Shown here in pieces: positions 33,569-44,126 of a DNA stretch of 64,000 nucleotides. Where the stretch lies: assembly GCF_014698335.1 (NCBI RefSeq), contig NZ_JACJSV010000008.1, forward strand, positions 1-64,000, written 5' to 3'. The notes beneath the pieces were generated by a model. That model ran no database searches. It saw only the letters and a program-made list of their open reading frames with translations, and was not told the DNA's origin. How positions within the stretch are numbered: position 1 is the stretch's first letter; each line of letters begins with the position of its first letter. The stretch comes from Microcystis viridis FACHB-1342 (GTDB lineage Bacteria; Cyanobacteriota; Cyanobacteriia; Cyanobacteriales; Microcystaceae). Made by a program: the position numbers and the translations under genes.

Positions 33569-35098
33569 TTAGAGTCGTCGCCAACGACGGCCATCGCGGT
33601 TAAGGAGAAATTCCGCCTCTGTGGGTTCCCAGGTACCCGCTTCGTATTGGGGTACGGAGGCGGGATCGGCGGGGGCATCCCAAGCGGCGAGAGCGGGAGT
33701 AACGATGCGCCATGCTTCTTCTACCTCATCAGAACGGGTAAATAGGGTTTGATCTCCCAGCATAGCGTCTAAAAGTAGGCGATTATAGGCATCGGCGCTG
33801 GTGACACCGAAGGAGGAACCATAACTAAAGTCCATTTCTACCGTGCGTGTGCGTAATTCTGACCCCGGCATTTTTGCCTCAAAACGGAGGGCAATACCTT
33901 CGTTAGGCTGAATCCGCATACTCAGTACATTTGCATTAGTTTGTTGAGCCGCCGATTGGAAGATTAATAACGGCACATGGCGGAATTGGATGGCAATCTC
34001 GGAAACTTTTTTCGGCAGACGTTTACCGGTACGCAGATAGAAAGGGACACCCTGCCAACGCCAGTTATCTACCATTAATTTCATGGCCACGTAGGTGGGA
34101 GTGGTCGATTCGGGATTAACCCCCGGTTCTTGCCGATAGCCCAGAATGGGTTTTCCTTTCATCCAACCGGCTTTATACTGGCCGCGGATGGCGGATTTTT
34201 CTAGGTTATTAATATCGGCCAGGTGAGTCGCTTGCAGGACTTTGACTTTTTCGCCACGGACACTATCAGCGTTAATAGCGTTGGGTGCTTCCATCGCCGT
34301 CAAGCAGAATAACTGCATCAGGTGATTTTGCACCATATCGCGCAAAGCTCCCGATTTTTCGTAATATCCGGCCCGCTCCTCCACTCCCACGGTTTCGGCC
34401 ACGGTAATCTGGACGTGATCGATAAATTGACGATTCCAGAGGGGTTCAAAGATGGCGTTAGCAAATCGGAACACCAGTAAGTTTTGGACGGTTTCCTTGC
34501 CTAAATAGTGGTCAATGCGATAAACTTGGTTCTCCTGACAAACCTCTTGTACGACTCGATTGAGAACTTGGGCAGAACTGAGATCTTTGCCAAAGGGTTT
34601 TTCGATCACTAACCGGTGTTTAATTGGGTCTTTCAGCATTCCAGCCGCGCCAAGGTTTTTAAGACCGGGAGGGAAGAAATTAGGAGAAACCGCTAGATAA
34701 AAGACTCGATTGCCACGGGTTCCCCGGATTCCGTCTAATTCTTCCAGAAAAACTTTCATTTTGGCGTAACTTTCCGGATCGTCCATGTTGCCGGGGAAAT
34801 AGTACAACCCTTGGGCGAAGTCTTGCCAATATTCCTCACTACCAATCCCGTCGGAAAATTCTTCGATGCCTTGGCGCATCTGTTGGCGAAAATAATCATG
34901 ACTCCACTCTCGGCGCGCTGTACCGACGATGGTTAATTCGGCCGGTAGTCGTCTTTCCCGTTTCAGTTGATAGAGAGCAGGAACCAGTTTTCTTTGGGTT
35001 AAGTCTCCCGATGCCCCAAAAATGACTAAGATTAAGGGTTCTGGGGTTCTTTCTTGTCGCAATCCCACTCGGAGAGGATTTTCGAGCAGCTTTACCAT
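33569..35098 (-). CDS. zwf: Glucose-6-phosphate 1-dehydrogenase
   Basis: A 509-residue NADP-dependent enzyme, first step of the oxidative pentose phosphate pathway, the main night-time carbon route in cyanobacteria. Motifs are the nucleotide-binding [12 protein letters not shown] (GASGDL), the [13 protein letters not shown] segment and the active-site [22 protein letters not shown]. The C-terminal substrate-binding region has [14 protein letters not shown] and [26 protein letters not shown]. The length is normal. The stop abuts the heptamer spacer; opcA follows in the same direction. Confidence 0.96.
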   Translation of the reverse strand: MVKLLENPLRVGLRQERTPEPLILVIFGASGDLTQRKLVPALYQLKRERRLPAELTIVGTARREWSHDYFRQQMRQGIEEFSDGIGSEEYWQDFAQGLYYFPGNMDDPESYAKMKVFLEELDGIRGTRGNRVFYLAVSPNFFPPGLKNLGAAGMLKDPIKHRLVIEKPFGKDLSSAQVLNRVVQEVCQENQVYRIDHYLGKETVQNLLVFRFANAIFEPLWNRQFIDHVQITVAETVGVEERAGYYEKSGALRDMVQNHLMQLFCLTAMEAPNAINADSVRGEKVKVLQATHLADINNLEKSAIRGQYKAGWMKGKPILGYRQEPGVNPESTTPTYVAMKLMVDNWRWQGVPFYLRTGKRLPKKVSEIAIQFRHVPLLIFQSAAQQTNANVLSMRIQPNEGIALRFEAKMPGSELRTRTVEMDFSYGSSFGVTSADAYNRLLLDAMLGDQTLFTRSDEVEEAWRIVTPALAAWDAPADPASVPQYEAGTWEPTEAEFLLNRDGRRWRRL

Positions 35099-35421
35099 AG
35101 GATTTTGTCTAGCCGAGGTGCATTATTTTCCAGTCTAGCGGGAATACTCGACGGCATACCTAAAGTAAAAATTAATAACCACAATCAGTAATCAGTAATC
35201 AGTGACCAGTAATCAGTAATCAGTCATCGGTCATCGGTCATCAGTCATCAGTAATTGGATAATATCTTTAGGCCTTTTTGAGATCAAAAAGTTCTGGGCA
35301 TGGGAGTGAGCGGGGGGAAAATTGGGGGACTTTTTCCCTGAAAATTAGGTAATTGACCACCCAAAAATGGGTGAAACCCCACAACCTACCCCTAGGAAAA
35401 ACTTTTTGCCGCAAACCCTAC
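35099..35421. other. zwf upstream region with heptamer array
   Basis: It contains a heptamer-type array of AATCAGT/CATCGGT/CATCAGT units at 35184-35253 and G-rich low-complexity sequence (35308-35330). Zwf promoter elements must lie in the first 80 bases upstream of 35098; I could not pick a clear -10/-35. No gene was seen. Confidence 0.6.
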
Positions 35422-36612
35422 TTATTTTTTGGCGGTTTTAACACAATCGAGGGTACGGACGATGGCGGCCGCTGCGTAGTTACGACGGGTGGGATCATTT
35501 GGTACAAAAGCACTACCCTGTTCGTTCAAGGGAGAGGCCACAGCGCAAAATCCCGACATCTGGGTAATTAAACCAGCGGCCCAATGACCAGAAGTATCGG
35601 AAAAATTGGCGGGGGTTTTAGTTTGGGCCAAATCGGGGGCTTGTTTTTGCTGAGTTTTCAGGTAGGTGGCGGCCTGTTTGAGGATCGCCATCAATTCGGC
35701 CCGGGTGATGGGGTCGCCCGGACGGAATTCGCCGTTAGCTTTGCCGGCAACAATACCATTAGCCCGGGCCCATTGGATTTTTTTGGCACTCCAACGCGTC
35801 GCGTCCACATCGTTAAAACTGCCGCTGCCGGGGGGAATCTCTTCTAGGTTAATTTTGGTGACAGTTCCCATCCCTTCAATAATCATCGAGACGAATTGTT
35901 CCCTAGTGACGGGATTTTCGGGGCGGAAGGTGTTATCTTCTTTAAAACCGGCCACTATCCCAAGGGCGATCGCTTTTTCGATCTCAGTTTTATAGATATC
36001 GCCGCTAATATCCCGGAAACTGGCCTCAGCAGTAGGGGGAGGAGAGGTTTCGTTGATAGGAGGTCTGCCGGCGGCTGCGAGAACTTCTGTTTCTTTGCCG
36101 CTAAAGTAGAAGTGGCCTAAACTTTTGCCTTGGAAAGTACGACGGCTAAATCTCCAACCCGGTTCGAGGATAATTTTCATAAATCCCGTTTGCATTCCTC
36201 GGGTTCTTCCCACCACTAATTCCGGTCTGCGAGCATCCCGGGGAGTTCCCACTAAGTATAATTCGCCATTGCGTTCCACAATACGCAGGATGTAATCTAG
36301 CCCAAAATCCCGGCCATCGAGACGGATAGAATAACCATTACTATCGGTGGCGCGGCGACAAATGCCGGTAAAGTCAAAGTTGAGAAGCAGCGGGTCGATC
36401 ATGACGGGATTTGAGCCGCTTTCGCTCCAACACTTCTGTTTTCCCTGGATTTGTTCCAAGACTAGCAGGTCAAATTTATTACCTCCGTAGGGACGAGCGA
36501 TCGCTACTACCTGGGTCTGCTCGATGTCCTGTTCGTCAAAGTTGGCCGCTGGTGTGGCAGTTATGCCCAAGGTCATTAGGGCGGTTAGGGCGATCGATAA
36601 TCTAGCTTTCAT
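35422..36612 (-). CDS. Secreted DUF3747 protein with S-layer homology domains
   Basis: A 396-residue exported protein. Residues 1-23 form a signal peptide (MKARLSIALTALMTLGITATPAA). The DUF3747 domain follows at about 25-185 (VVAIARPYGGNKFDLLVLEQ, WSESGSNPVMIDPLL, YILRIVERNGELYLVGTP). The C-terminal half holds three SLH modules: FRDISGDIYKTEIEKAIALG with NTFRPENPVTREQFVSMI, then FNDVDATRWSAKKIQWAR with GEFRPGDPITRAELMAI, and a degenerate third. SLH domains anchor proteins to cell-wall polysaccharide. The gene is divergent from tamB, consistent with an envelope theme. Confidence 0.88.
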   Translation of the reverse strand: MKARLSIALTALMTLGITATPAANFDEQDIEQTQVVAIARPYGGNKFDLLVLEQIQGKQKCWSESGSNPVMIDPLLLNFDFTGICRRATDSNGYSIRLDGRDFGLDYILRIVERNGELYLVGTPRDARRPELVVGRTRGMQTGFMKIILEPGWRFSRRTFQGKSLGHFYFSGKETEVLAAAGRPPINETSPPPTAEASFRDISGDIYKTEIEKAIALGIVAGFKEDNTFRPENPVTREQFVSMIIEGMGTVTKINLEEIPPGSGSFNDVDATRWSAKKIQWARANGIVAGKANGEFRPGDPITRAELMAILKQAATYLKTQQKQAPDLAQTKTPANFSDTSGHWAAGLITQMSGFCAVASPLNEQGSAFVPNDPTRRNYAAAAIVRTLDCVKTAKK

Positions 36613-37072
36613 GATCTTTATCTATAAGACGATTTTTGCAGTAAAAATAATAGACGTGCTAATCCCACTATTCTAAGACTGAATACTTCCGGTTGTTGTT
36701 CCAGACTGCGCCGGATTGTTGTCTGTCTGCACAACTTTTCTCTCAATCTTCAATTTCCAAACCTATTGATCCTAGCAATATTCTGCTTGAACTGGTGGGT
36801 TGATCAATATTAATTCGGTTAGCTGTTGAAACTGGCGAGATGTTGGCGAATTGTTGAAAATTTTAGCCAGCCATTCGAGTCTTAGGCTAAGATGGGGAGA
36901 GAGGCTTTTAATTGGCCGCAGCCCTTGACTTCCCCACAGGATTTAAGCCCAATAATTGCCTAAAAAATGGCAATTAATCGATTGAGGGCTATCAGTGCCG
37001 CGGTGAATTATCATAGTTCATTAGCTCTGGTGAGCCATTGCCCTTTCTTTGGTGTGTGTGAGGTAGACAATT
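36613..37072. other. Divergent intergenic region, SLH gene / tamB
   Basis: A 460-base region with outward promoters expected on both sides. A hairpin TAATTGCC-taaaaaat-GGCAATTA (36953-36976) lies about 100 bases before tamB. No small gene and no long repeat was seen. Confidence 0.5.
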
Positions 37073-40000
37073 ATGAGTAACTCCCCCGGTGATCCTTCTC
37101 CTCGTCCTAATCTTTTTCTGAGTATCGGTCGATTTGTCCGCCGGCCTTCTACTTTAATTGTCGGGGGAATTACTCTCCTAGGAATTACCTCCCTTGGCTA
37201 TTTTACGACTCGTTATTTAGTTTATGAACGTCTAACCCCAATTTTAGACAATATCTTCAGTGAAATGCTGCACAGACCTGTCAGGGTAGGTAAGATAGAG
37301 GGCTTTTATTTTAATCGCATTCGTATCGGTAAATCGGAAATTCCAGCTACGGCCAATTCTGCTGATAGTGTATCTGTTGATGCGATCGAATTGGGATTAA
37401 ATCCGCTGCCCTTACTTTTAGGTCTGCCGCTGCCAGTTGATGTCAAGTTAATTAATCCCAGTATTTATCTCGATCAGGATAAAAATGGTCAATGGCTCGA
37501 TAATTTAGAAAAAATAGCTAGTAACTTAGATCGGGAGGCACTCATCAGGTTAAACCTGGGTTTTCAGGTGGAGAAGGGAGACATTACTATCCAACCCTAT
37601 GCCCTGAAAAAACCGATAGAAATTAAGGCCAATGGTCAGGGAAGATTCATCGATAATCAAAGGCAACCTCTCACCTACGATTTTAGCGCAGAAATTCTCA
37701 AAAGTCAAGTAAAAATTCAAGGAGAAACGGCGTTAAAAACGGGCGAAAGTCAAACTAATCTTCAGATTGATAGTTTGAACTTAAATGAACTATTAACTTT
37801 AATTCCTCGGAGCAATTTCCAATTAAATCAAGGACAAGTAAATGCTAATATTGCTCTCAATATTCCCAGTTGGGCAAAGCTAAATCAAACCGAAGGAAAT
37901 GGCAATTTTCAGGTGACAGATTTGGCGGGAAAATTCCAACCGTTCCAGTATCCAATTAAGCTAACAACTAAGTTAAATTTACAGGGAGATAAAGTATTAG
38001 TCGAACAGGCGACCGCAAGTATTGGCAAGATTAAAACTGAGGTGAAGGGAGAAGTAAATTGGCAAACTGGTTATCATCTCAAGGTCGCGCTAGAATCGGT
38101 GGATTTACAACAGCTTTTAAGAATTATTTATCTGCAATCACCTCTAGATTTACGGGGAGAGGCACGCTCTACTTTTCAAGTGACGGGAAAATTAGATCAA
38201 CCTCTAATTAAAGGAACCGTTAGCAGCAGCAAACCGATTATTTTTGAGCAAATTCCCATTCAATCAATAACCAGTAATTTTCAAACAAATCTCAATCGTC
38301 TTAGTTTAGATAAAATTCAAATTAAACCCGTCGCAGGTGGAGAAATTAAAGGAGAAGGAAAATTGCAATTAAATATTCTGCAATCCCTGCAAAAAAATCA
38401 ACCTCTTGACGGGACAAAAATGCCGATTGATTTGAATTTACAAGCAAATTTTCCCACAAGAAAAATTTTATCTAAATTGGCCACAATTCCTGATCAAATT
38501 AATATAAGCGATCTGCAAGCTAACATCAAAGCTAGAGGTAGTTTAGGACTGCCCCAATTATTAATTAATTGGCAAATACCCGCGGTTAATCAGTCAGGAT
38601 TAATCAATGTTGCTGGGGAGGGCAAAGTATTTTTAGGAGGCAACAAAATCAATTTAACCGATACGGTCATTAAAACAAATACTGGCAAACTACAGGTTAA
38701 TGCTAATAGTGATTTTACTAGCAAATTAGTCCAAGCAAAAATCACGGGTAATAACTTTTTATTGACTCCTTTTGTGCCTATCTTTTGTCAATATGTAGAT
38801 ATTATTTGCCCCTACTTAGAAACCTTAGAACCCTTAAGTTTAGAGACAGCTAATATTCAAGTCAGTGGCAAAATTGATCAACTCAATGTTAATACTTTAA
38901 ACGGAATTGCTAACTTAAAAATTAGCAGTAAACAAGGCATAATTTTAGTCAATAGTCAAGTATCGCAAGGAAATCTTCAGGCTAAAGCTGTCTTAGCGGG
39001 ATTGCCGATTAATTCCCTATTGCCTAACTTACCAACTCAGGTTAAATTAACGCAATCGCAAATTAATTTACAGGGTTATTTAGGGGAATTGCTGGATAAT
39101 AAAAATAATATTTTCAGCAGTTGGCAAGGTCAAGGGAATATGGAGTTATTAGTAGATAATAATCCTTTAATTGCCACAGCCAAACTGAATCGAGGTTTCC
39201 TGACAGGAACAGTTAACACCGGGGGAATTAGTCTCAATCCTCTAGTGGAAAATTTAACAGTTCCCGTTAGTTTAGGCAGGACAAAAATCAGCTTTGCTGG
39301 TGGAATAAATTCTCTGATTAGTGGTACTTTAACGGATTTAAAAACTTGGCGCGGAGAAGGAGATATACAGTTATTTGTCAATAATCGATTTTTAAGAACG
39401 ACAGCCCAACTGGAACAAGGTATTTTAAGCGGTATAATTAATACGACTGGGATTAACTTAAATCCGTTTTTACCCAAGATAAATATTCCTGTTAGTCTAG
39501 GAAAAACCCAAGTCAATTTCACTGGTGCAATCAATAATTTACTAGCGGGGAAAATACCAAATCTGTCCACCATCAATGCTAGAGTAAATACTCGCTTGTT
39601 AGTGGATAATAATCCGATTAATACTGATATTCAGTTAAACAAAGGTATTTTTAATATTCTTGGTAGTTTAGAGCGTTTTCAGACTAATATTCCCCTAGCG
39701 TTGAATATTTACCAAACGAAGTTTCAAGCAACAGGAAATGCCCAAACTATTTTCGACTCTCTGCTAGAAAAACGACTGAACTTAAGCAGTATTAAAGCAG
39801 TTTTTAACTCTCGTATTAATGTAGCTAAAGGAGAGATTAAAGCTAAGGCACAACTGAATAATAATTTCTGGCAAAGTGATATTATTGCCGCTAATCTTGA
39901 TCCCGCTGTCCTACTAAGGCAATTGGGGGGAGTAAAATCAATCTCGATTCCTAACCTAGATTTTAGTGCCAATTTAGCGGGAAATATTAAAGAAATTTGG

Positions 40001-43000
40001 CAGGGAGTAACACCAATTCAGATTAATAATCTTTCGGCACAGTGGGGAGAAAATAGCTTTAATGTGCGAGGAAATATTCTTTTAGCTAATCTTACCAGTC
40101 AACCCGATATCGCTGAGGTTAACTTAAATCTACAGGCAAAAACCGACCTTGCTGCTGTACGGCTAACTCAGATTATATCGCTTTTACCGATTGATTCTAA
40201 CCTAAAACCCAAAGAATCGACACTAACAGGGATCGGAGAATTTCAAGGACAAATCACGGGAAAAAATCTCTTAAGTGCTTGGCAAAAAGTGGGAAATATA
40301 CGAATCAAAGGAGATATAAATTTAGCTAACTTTAGCATTAATGAGCGACTCTTTGAACCCCTACTAAAAGGAACAATTCAAGCAGGAATCGGTCAAAATA
40401 TTAGTTTAAATCTGCGGGGAAATCAGGACATTATTAACCTAACTTTCGATCCTTGTCAACAAAATAATTGTCTGCTGCCCTATCTTCCCTTAGGGATAAA
40501 TATTCGCCAAGCTTTTGGAAATAAAACTCCTTTTTTAGCAACAGCTAAACGAAGCGGAGAAAATTTAAATGTTCAGATTGCCGATTTTCCCCTAGAAATC
40601 CTGAAAATATCTCCGACGGCAGCCTACAATATTCTGGGGATTATTACTGGCCAATTGAGTGCTAATTTAGACATCAATTTATTTAACCTACAGGGTGAGG
40701 GACAACTAGAGATTAATCGACCTAGTTTAGGTAACTTAATCGGGGAAAAATTAACGGCAAATTTGGTTTATCGGGATTCTATAGTTCAACTGCAAGAAGG
40801 TAGTTTACAAGCGGGTGCAAGTCAATATAATCTGCAAGGTTTATTTAATTGGCGAACCCAGGAAATAGAAGCTAAACTCAGGGTAGATCAAGGTTATATT
40901 CAAGATTTATTATCAGTTGCTAGTATCTATGATTTAACCAGTTTAATCAACTTTTTCTCCTCTGAGAATAACCCAGCTATTCAACTTAGTCCCCTAGTAG
41001 TAGGTAATCCCGAAGCTTCCCTAGCAGAACAGGTAAATTTGCGGGCAAAAATTGAAGAAATAATCCAGCAATTAGCAGGGGAAAGGGGGGTAGTTGGGAT
41101 ACCGTCTGAACTAGATTTTCGTGGTCGCTATCAAGCAAATATAGCCTTAACTGGGACTTTAAAAAATCCCGATCTTAGCGTACAATTTCAGGGCAATCGA
41201 TGGGAATGGCGACCCCAAAGACCGACAGTAAATATTGTTAAACCTCTCGGAATTGTCACCACCGATACCCAATTAATTCCCATTGATGAAGTAACAATTA
41301 ATCTTAACTTAAATCGTCAGTTGCTCAGGATAGAACCGATTAGATTAAAATCACGAGATTCTTCCGTATTTTTAGCGGGTGATTTTTCCTTAAAAAAAGT
41401 AGAGGGGACTTTTGCCGTGGAAAATCTTTCTCTCGATCTCTTGAGAAATTTTGTGCAGTTTCCCTTGGATGTATCTGGTAGTCTAAAAACTCAAGGTCAA
41501 ATTACAGGAACTTTATTAAATCCTCGTATTCAGGGTAACTTTGGCTTTATTGATGGTGCAATTAATGCCCAAAATATTAATCAAGATATAATTGGTTTAT
41601 TTACCTATAATCAGTATCGTTTTGATTTGCGGACAACCTCCTCCGAATCAATCCAACTCTATGCCAGCATTCCCTATCCTCCCTTACCGAGTAATGATCA
41701 ATTAAAAATCCAAGCAAAATTAGGAACCGATGCACTCAAATTAATTGAAGCTATCAGTCAAAACGCCATCGAATGGGTTAAAGGTGAGGGAGAGGTAGTT
41801 CTTTCAGCGACGGGAAGATTAGATATAAAAGAAGGCTTAAAAATCAAAGATTTAGAAGCAAATGGTATAGTTACTCTCAATAATGCCGCTATCCGCAGTG
41901 TTGCTTTTCCAGAGATTTTAACCGTAAATGGCCGCATTGGGTTAACCCCTGAAAGCTTAACAGTAGAGGAATTACAAGGCTCGATCGCTGACAGACAAAT
42001 TTCTGTGGTGGGAGTTTTACCTTTCTTTCAAGCCATCAAAAATAATCCTAATCCCTTAACAGTTAATATTCAAGAGGGAGATATAGCAATTAATGGTCTT
42101 TATCGGGGATTAATTGCTGGGAATGCCATGGTAACGGGAACAATTCAACAACCAATTATCGGGGGTAATGTACGTCTTTCTCGGGGTAAAGTTTTTCTTC
42201 CTCGCACCCCAGAAATTAATCAAGAAACGGATAAACCAGTGAGTCGCTGGCTGCAGCCTCTCAACATTCCTCAGACGACCAATATTACTCCAGTTTTAAA
42301 TAATTTCCAAGTGTCTTTAGCGGGATTATCCATCGAACAAGAACCTTTGTATCAATTTGATTTTAGTGGTGCTTTAACCTTGAACGGTTCGCTCACTTCA
42401 CTGGAGAAATTACAAACCAATGGAGTGATTAATCTCGATCGGGGACGGGTTAGCTACATCGATACTCGTTTTCTTCTTAACCGACGCAATCAAAATGTTA
42501 TTGTTTTTGATTCTAGTCGCGGGTTGGGACTTTTTAATCCCTTTGTTGATATTCAACTGCGAACAATTCTCAGCGAATTTTCTCAATCTCGCGATTTTGC
42601 TATCTCCCGTCCGGGGGGGGATTTTCCTAGTAATGAAATTCCCGATGATAGTCTGAATCGCATTCAAAGGATCGATGTCACCCTCAGCGTTGAAGGGGAA
42701 TTAAACCGCTTGCTACCAAATTTAGGCCGTAATATTAATGAAGTGTGCCAAATTCGTCCCAATAGTCCCCCTTTTCCCCTAGAGGAAAACTATACAAATG
42801 CAGAATTACAAAAAGCTGCTAATTGTTTACAAGGAGTGGCTTTTGCTAGAGGTGAAGATGAGGGATTGCTTAATACTCCCCTAGTTAAATTAACTAGCAC
42901 TCCCCCCCGCAGCCAAGGGGAAATCGTTCGACTGTTGGGGGAACAATTGCTGTCGGTTTTTAATGGTTTACAGGGGAAAAACACAGAACAATTAATTCAG

Positions 43001-43210
43001 TTTGGAGTGGTTCAGTTGGCGATTCCCCTCTTAGCTCAAGGAGTCGTGTATGATGTGGAGAATGCGGTTAGTAATGCGATTGGAGCAACGGATTTTAATA
43101 TTCTTCCCAATTTGGAAACCGTCTATCGAGTTAATTCCCAGTCTTTTATCCGCTTCTCCTACGATTACAATTTGAATGAGTTTACCGTCCGCTATCAAAC
43201 TCAATTTTAA
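37073..43210 (+). CDS. tamB: TamB-like translocation/assembly module protein (DUF490)
   Basis: A 2045-residue envelope protein. One N-terminal membrane anchor at about residues 24-46 is followed by a short AsmA-like start (LHRPVRVGKIEGFYFNRIRIG). A very long beta-taco of repeated amphipathic strands and DUF490 repeats comes next (LQLDSLNL, GNLQAKAVLAGLPINSL, several GxIxGxLxNP-type motifs). The C-terminal DUF490 core (about 1650-2045) ends in a YDYNLNEFTVRYQTQF beta signal. TamB family proteins bridge inner and outer membranes and move phospholipids or help outer-membrane assembly with an Omp85 partner. Local similarity between 1100-bp internal segments suggests repeat expansion. Confidence 0.88.
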   Translation: MSNSPGDPSPRPNLFLSIGRFVRRPSTLIVGGITLLGITSLGYFTTRYLVYERLTPILDNIFSEMLHRPVRVGKIEGFYFNRIRIGKSEIPATANSADSVSVDAIELGLNPLPLLLGLPLPVDVKLINPSIYLDQDKNGQWLDNLEKIASNLDREALIRLNLGFQVEKGDITIQPYALKKPIEIKANGQGRFIDNQRQPLTYDFSAEILKSQVKIQGETALKTGESQTNLQIDSLNLNELLTLIPRSNFQLNQGQVNANIALNIPSWAKLNQTEGNGNFQVTDLAGKFQPFQYPIKLTTKLNLQGDKVLVEQATASIGKIKTEVKGEVNWQTGYHLKVALESVDLQQLLRIIYLQSPLDLRGEARSTFQVTGKLDQPLIKGTVSSSKPIIFEQIPIQSITSNFQTNLNRLSLDKIQIKPVAGGEIKGEGKLQLNILQSLQKNQPLDGTKMPIDLNLQANFPTRKILSKLATIPDQINISDLQANIKARGSLGLPQLLINWQIPAVNQSGLINVAGEGKVFLGGNKINLTDTVIKTNTGKLQVNANSDFTSKLVQAKITGNNFLLTPFVPIFCQYVDIICPYLETLEPLSLETANIQVSGKIDQLNVNTLNGIANLKISSKQGIILVNSQVSQGNLQAKAVLAGLPINSLLPNLPTQVKLTQSQINLQGYLGELLDNKNNIFSSWQGQGNMELLVDNNPLIATAKLNRGFLTGTVNTGGISLNPLVENLTVPVSLGRTKISFAGGINSLISGTLTDLKTWRGEGDIQLFVNNRFLRTTAQLEQGILSGIINTTGINLNPFLPKINIPVSLGKTQVNFTGAINNLLAGKIPNLSTINARVNTRLLVDNNPINTDIQLNKGIFNILGSLERFQTNIPLALNIYQTKFQATGNAQTIFDSLLEKRLNLSSIKAVFNSRINVAKGEIKAKAQLNNNFWQSDIIAANLDPAVLLRQLGGVKSISIPNLDFSANLAGNIKEIWQGVTPIQINNLSAQWGENSFNVRGNILLANLTSQPDIAEVNLNLQAKTDLAAVRLTQIISLLPIDSNLKPKESTLTGIGEFQGQITGKNLLSAWQKVGNIRIKGDINLANFSINERLFEPLLKGTIQAGIGQNISLNLRGNQDIINLTFDPCQQNNCLLPYLPLGINIRQAFGNKTPFLATAKRSGENLNVQIADFPLEILKISPTAAYNILGIITGQLSANLDINLFNLQGEGQLEINRPSLGNLIGEKLTANLVYRDSIVQLQEGSLQAGASQYNLQGLFNWRTQEIEAKLRVDQGYIQDLLSVASIYDLTSLINFFSSENNPAIQLSPLVVGNPEASLAEQVNLRAKIEEIIQQLAGERGVVGIPSELDFRGRYQANIALTGTLKNPDLSVQFQGNRWEWRPQRPTVNIVKPLGIVTTDTQLIPIDEVTINLNLNRQLLRIEPIRLKSRDSSVFLAGDFSLKKVEGTFAVENLSLDLLRNFVQFPLDVSGSLKTQGQITGTLLNPRIQGNFGFIDGAINAQNINQDIIGLFTYNQYRFDLRTTSSESIQLYASIPYPPLPSNDQLKIQAKLGTDALKLIEAISQNAIEWVKGEGEVVLSATGRLDIKEGLKIKDLEANGIVTLNNAAIRSVAFPEILTVNGRIGLTPESLTVEELQGSIADRQISVVGVLPFFQAIKNNPNPLTVNIQEGDIAINGLYRGLIAGNAMVTGTIQQPIIGGNVRLSRGKVFLPRTPEINQETDKPVSRWLQPLNIPQTTNITPVLNNFQVSLAGLSIEQEPLYQFDFSGALTLNGSLTSLEKLQTNGVINLDRGRVSYIDTRFLLNRRNQNVIVFDSSRGLGLFNPFVDIQLRTILSEFSQSRDFAISRPGGDFPSNEIPDDSLNRIQRIDVTLSVEGELNRLLPNLGRNINEVCQIRPNSPPFPLEENYTNAELQKAANCLQGVAFARGEDEGLLNTPLVKLTSTPPRSQGEIVRLLGEQLLSVFNGLQGKNTEQLIQFGVVQLAIPLLAQGVVYDVENAVSNAIGATDFNILPNLETVYRVNSQSFIRFSYDYNLNEFTVRYQTQF

Positions 43211-43256
43211 GGTAAGATTGAGAGATATAGGAGAGTTCAGAAGTTAGGAGACAAGG

Positions 43257-43290
43257 CAAAATTAGGTTATACTTCATCTTACTTGATATT
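43257..43290. repeat. Fragment of the ~95-bp intergenic repeat family (copy D)
   Basis: AAAATTAGGTTATACTTCAT and the next bases match the right half of copies A-C. It lies in the 82-base gap before the acetyltransferase gene and lacks the GGGGAGTC half. Confidence 0.5.
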
Positions 43291-43292
43291 CT

Positions 43293-43784
43293 ATGATTAT
43301 TCGCGAGGCTAAAGAAACAGATTTACCAACAATTATCGAGATTTATAATGCTGCTGTTCCCACTCGCAAGGCAACCGCAGATTTAAAGCCTATTTCCCTC
43401 GAAAGTCGGCGAGAATGGTTTAAAAAGCACGATCCTGAACAGTATCCCATTTGGGTAATAGCGATCGAAGGTCGGGTGGTGGGTTGGCTAAGTTTACAGA
43501 TGTTTTATGGTCGTGTCGCTTACCAAAAAACGGCAGAGGTTAGTTTATATATTTCCCCCGATTATCAAGGTCGTGGAATCGGTAAATTATTAGTAGAATA
43601 TGCCCTGAATTGCTGTCCGAAATTGGGTATATCTAATCTTATCTGTATTATTTTTGCCCACAACCAGGCCAGTATTCGTCTCTTTGAAAAATTCGGCTTT
43701 CAACGATGGGGTTATTTACCCCAAATTGCCGCTCTAGACGATTTTCTGGCTGATGTGGTCATTTTAGGGAAAAAAGTCGCTTAA
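43293..43784 (+). CDS. GNAT family N-acetyltransferase (phosphinothricin-acetyltransferase-like)
   Basis: A 163-residue GNAT enzyme. IREAKETDLPTIIEIYNAAV opens the fold, VVGWLSLQMFYGR is beta-4, and the acetyl-CoA loop is SPDYQGRGIGKLLVEYAL (Q/RxxGxG/A type). LICIIFAHNQASIRLFEKFGFQRWGYLP completes the domain. It most resembles the PAT/Pat subgroup that acetylates small amines such as phosphinothricin or methionine sulfoximine-like compounds; the actual substrate is unknown. ATG 43293, 82 bases after tamB, with a repeat fragment in the gap. Single gene. Confidence 0.88.
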   Translation: MIIREAKETDLPTIIEIYNAAVPTRKATADLKPISLESRREWFKKHDPEQYPIWVIAIEGRVVGWLSLQMFYGRVAYQKTAEVSLYISPDYQGRGIGKLLVEYALNCCPKLGISNLICIIFAHNQASIRLFEKFGFQRWGYLPQIAALDDFLADVVILGKKVA

Positions 43785-44028
43785 ATAGGCAATTTCTCCA
43801 TAGCTAGACTAAATTCTAGACTTAATTGAATATCAGTATTTTCTGGTTCGCCTAGAGATGATTTCTAGGTGAGAGAAAAGAGATAGTATTTATGGCTCTT
43901 CCTTAGCATAATTTTTTCCTCATCAAGAAACTACTATCAAGGCTTAAGTTTTCTTACCAGACTCAGTTAATTTATCGATTAGGTCAAGCTGTGTATCGAG
44001 ATCATCCCAGATATCCTATACTTATTTT
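43785..44028. other. Intergenic region upstream of repeat copy A
   Basis: AT-rich sequence with a lone GGCTCTTCC word near 43891 (possible remnant end of the GGCTCT element) and a short inverted CTAGA word set near 43803-43835. A frame reading LIYRLGQAVYRDHPRYPILI near 43970 looks protein-like but has no start and is stopped soon after. No gene is called. Confidence 0.4.
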
Positions 44029-44125
44029 ACAGCGTTTCTGGTCAAGACGAAGTATAACCTAATTTGGTATCGACCATCGACTCCCCAAAAAGGAAAACTT
44101 TGTACATCATCATTAAGATAACTGC
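44029..44125 (-). repeat. ~95-bp intergenic repeat, copy A (inverted)
   Basis: Reverse complement reads GCAGTTATCTTAATGATG, TACAAAGTTTTCC, TTGGGGAGTCGATGGTCGAT, CAAATTAGGTTATACTTCG and AGAAACGCTGT. It matches copy B (48992-49227, with its insertion removed) over its length and copy C (61130-61205) in the right two thirds. It ends one base before ATG 44127 of the hydrogenase protease gene and so supplies its 5' leader. Confidence 0.85.
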
Positions 44126-44126
44126 T

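Noticed and set aside
35584-36120. Several plus-strand frames of 74-109 residues
   Set aside because: All lie antisense to the SLH/DUF3747 gene, whose domains are clear.
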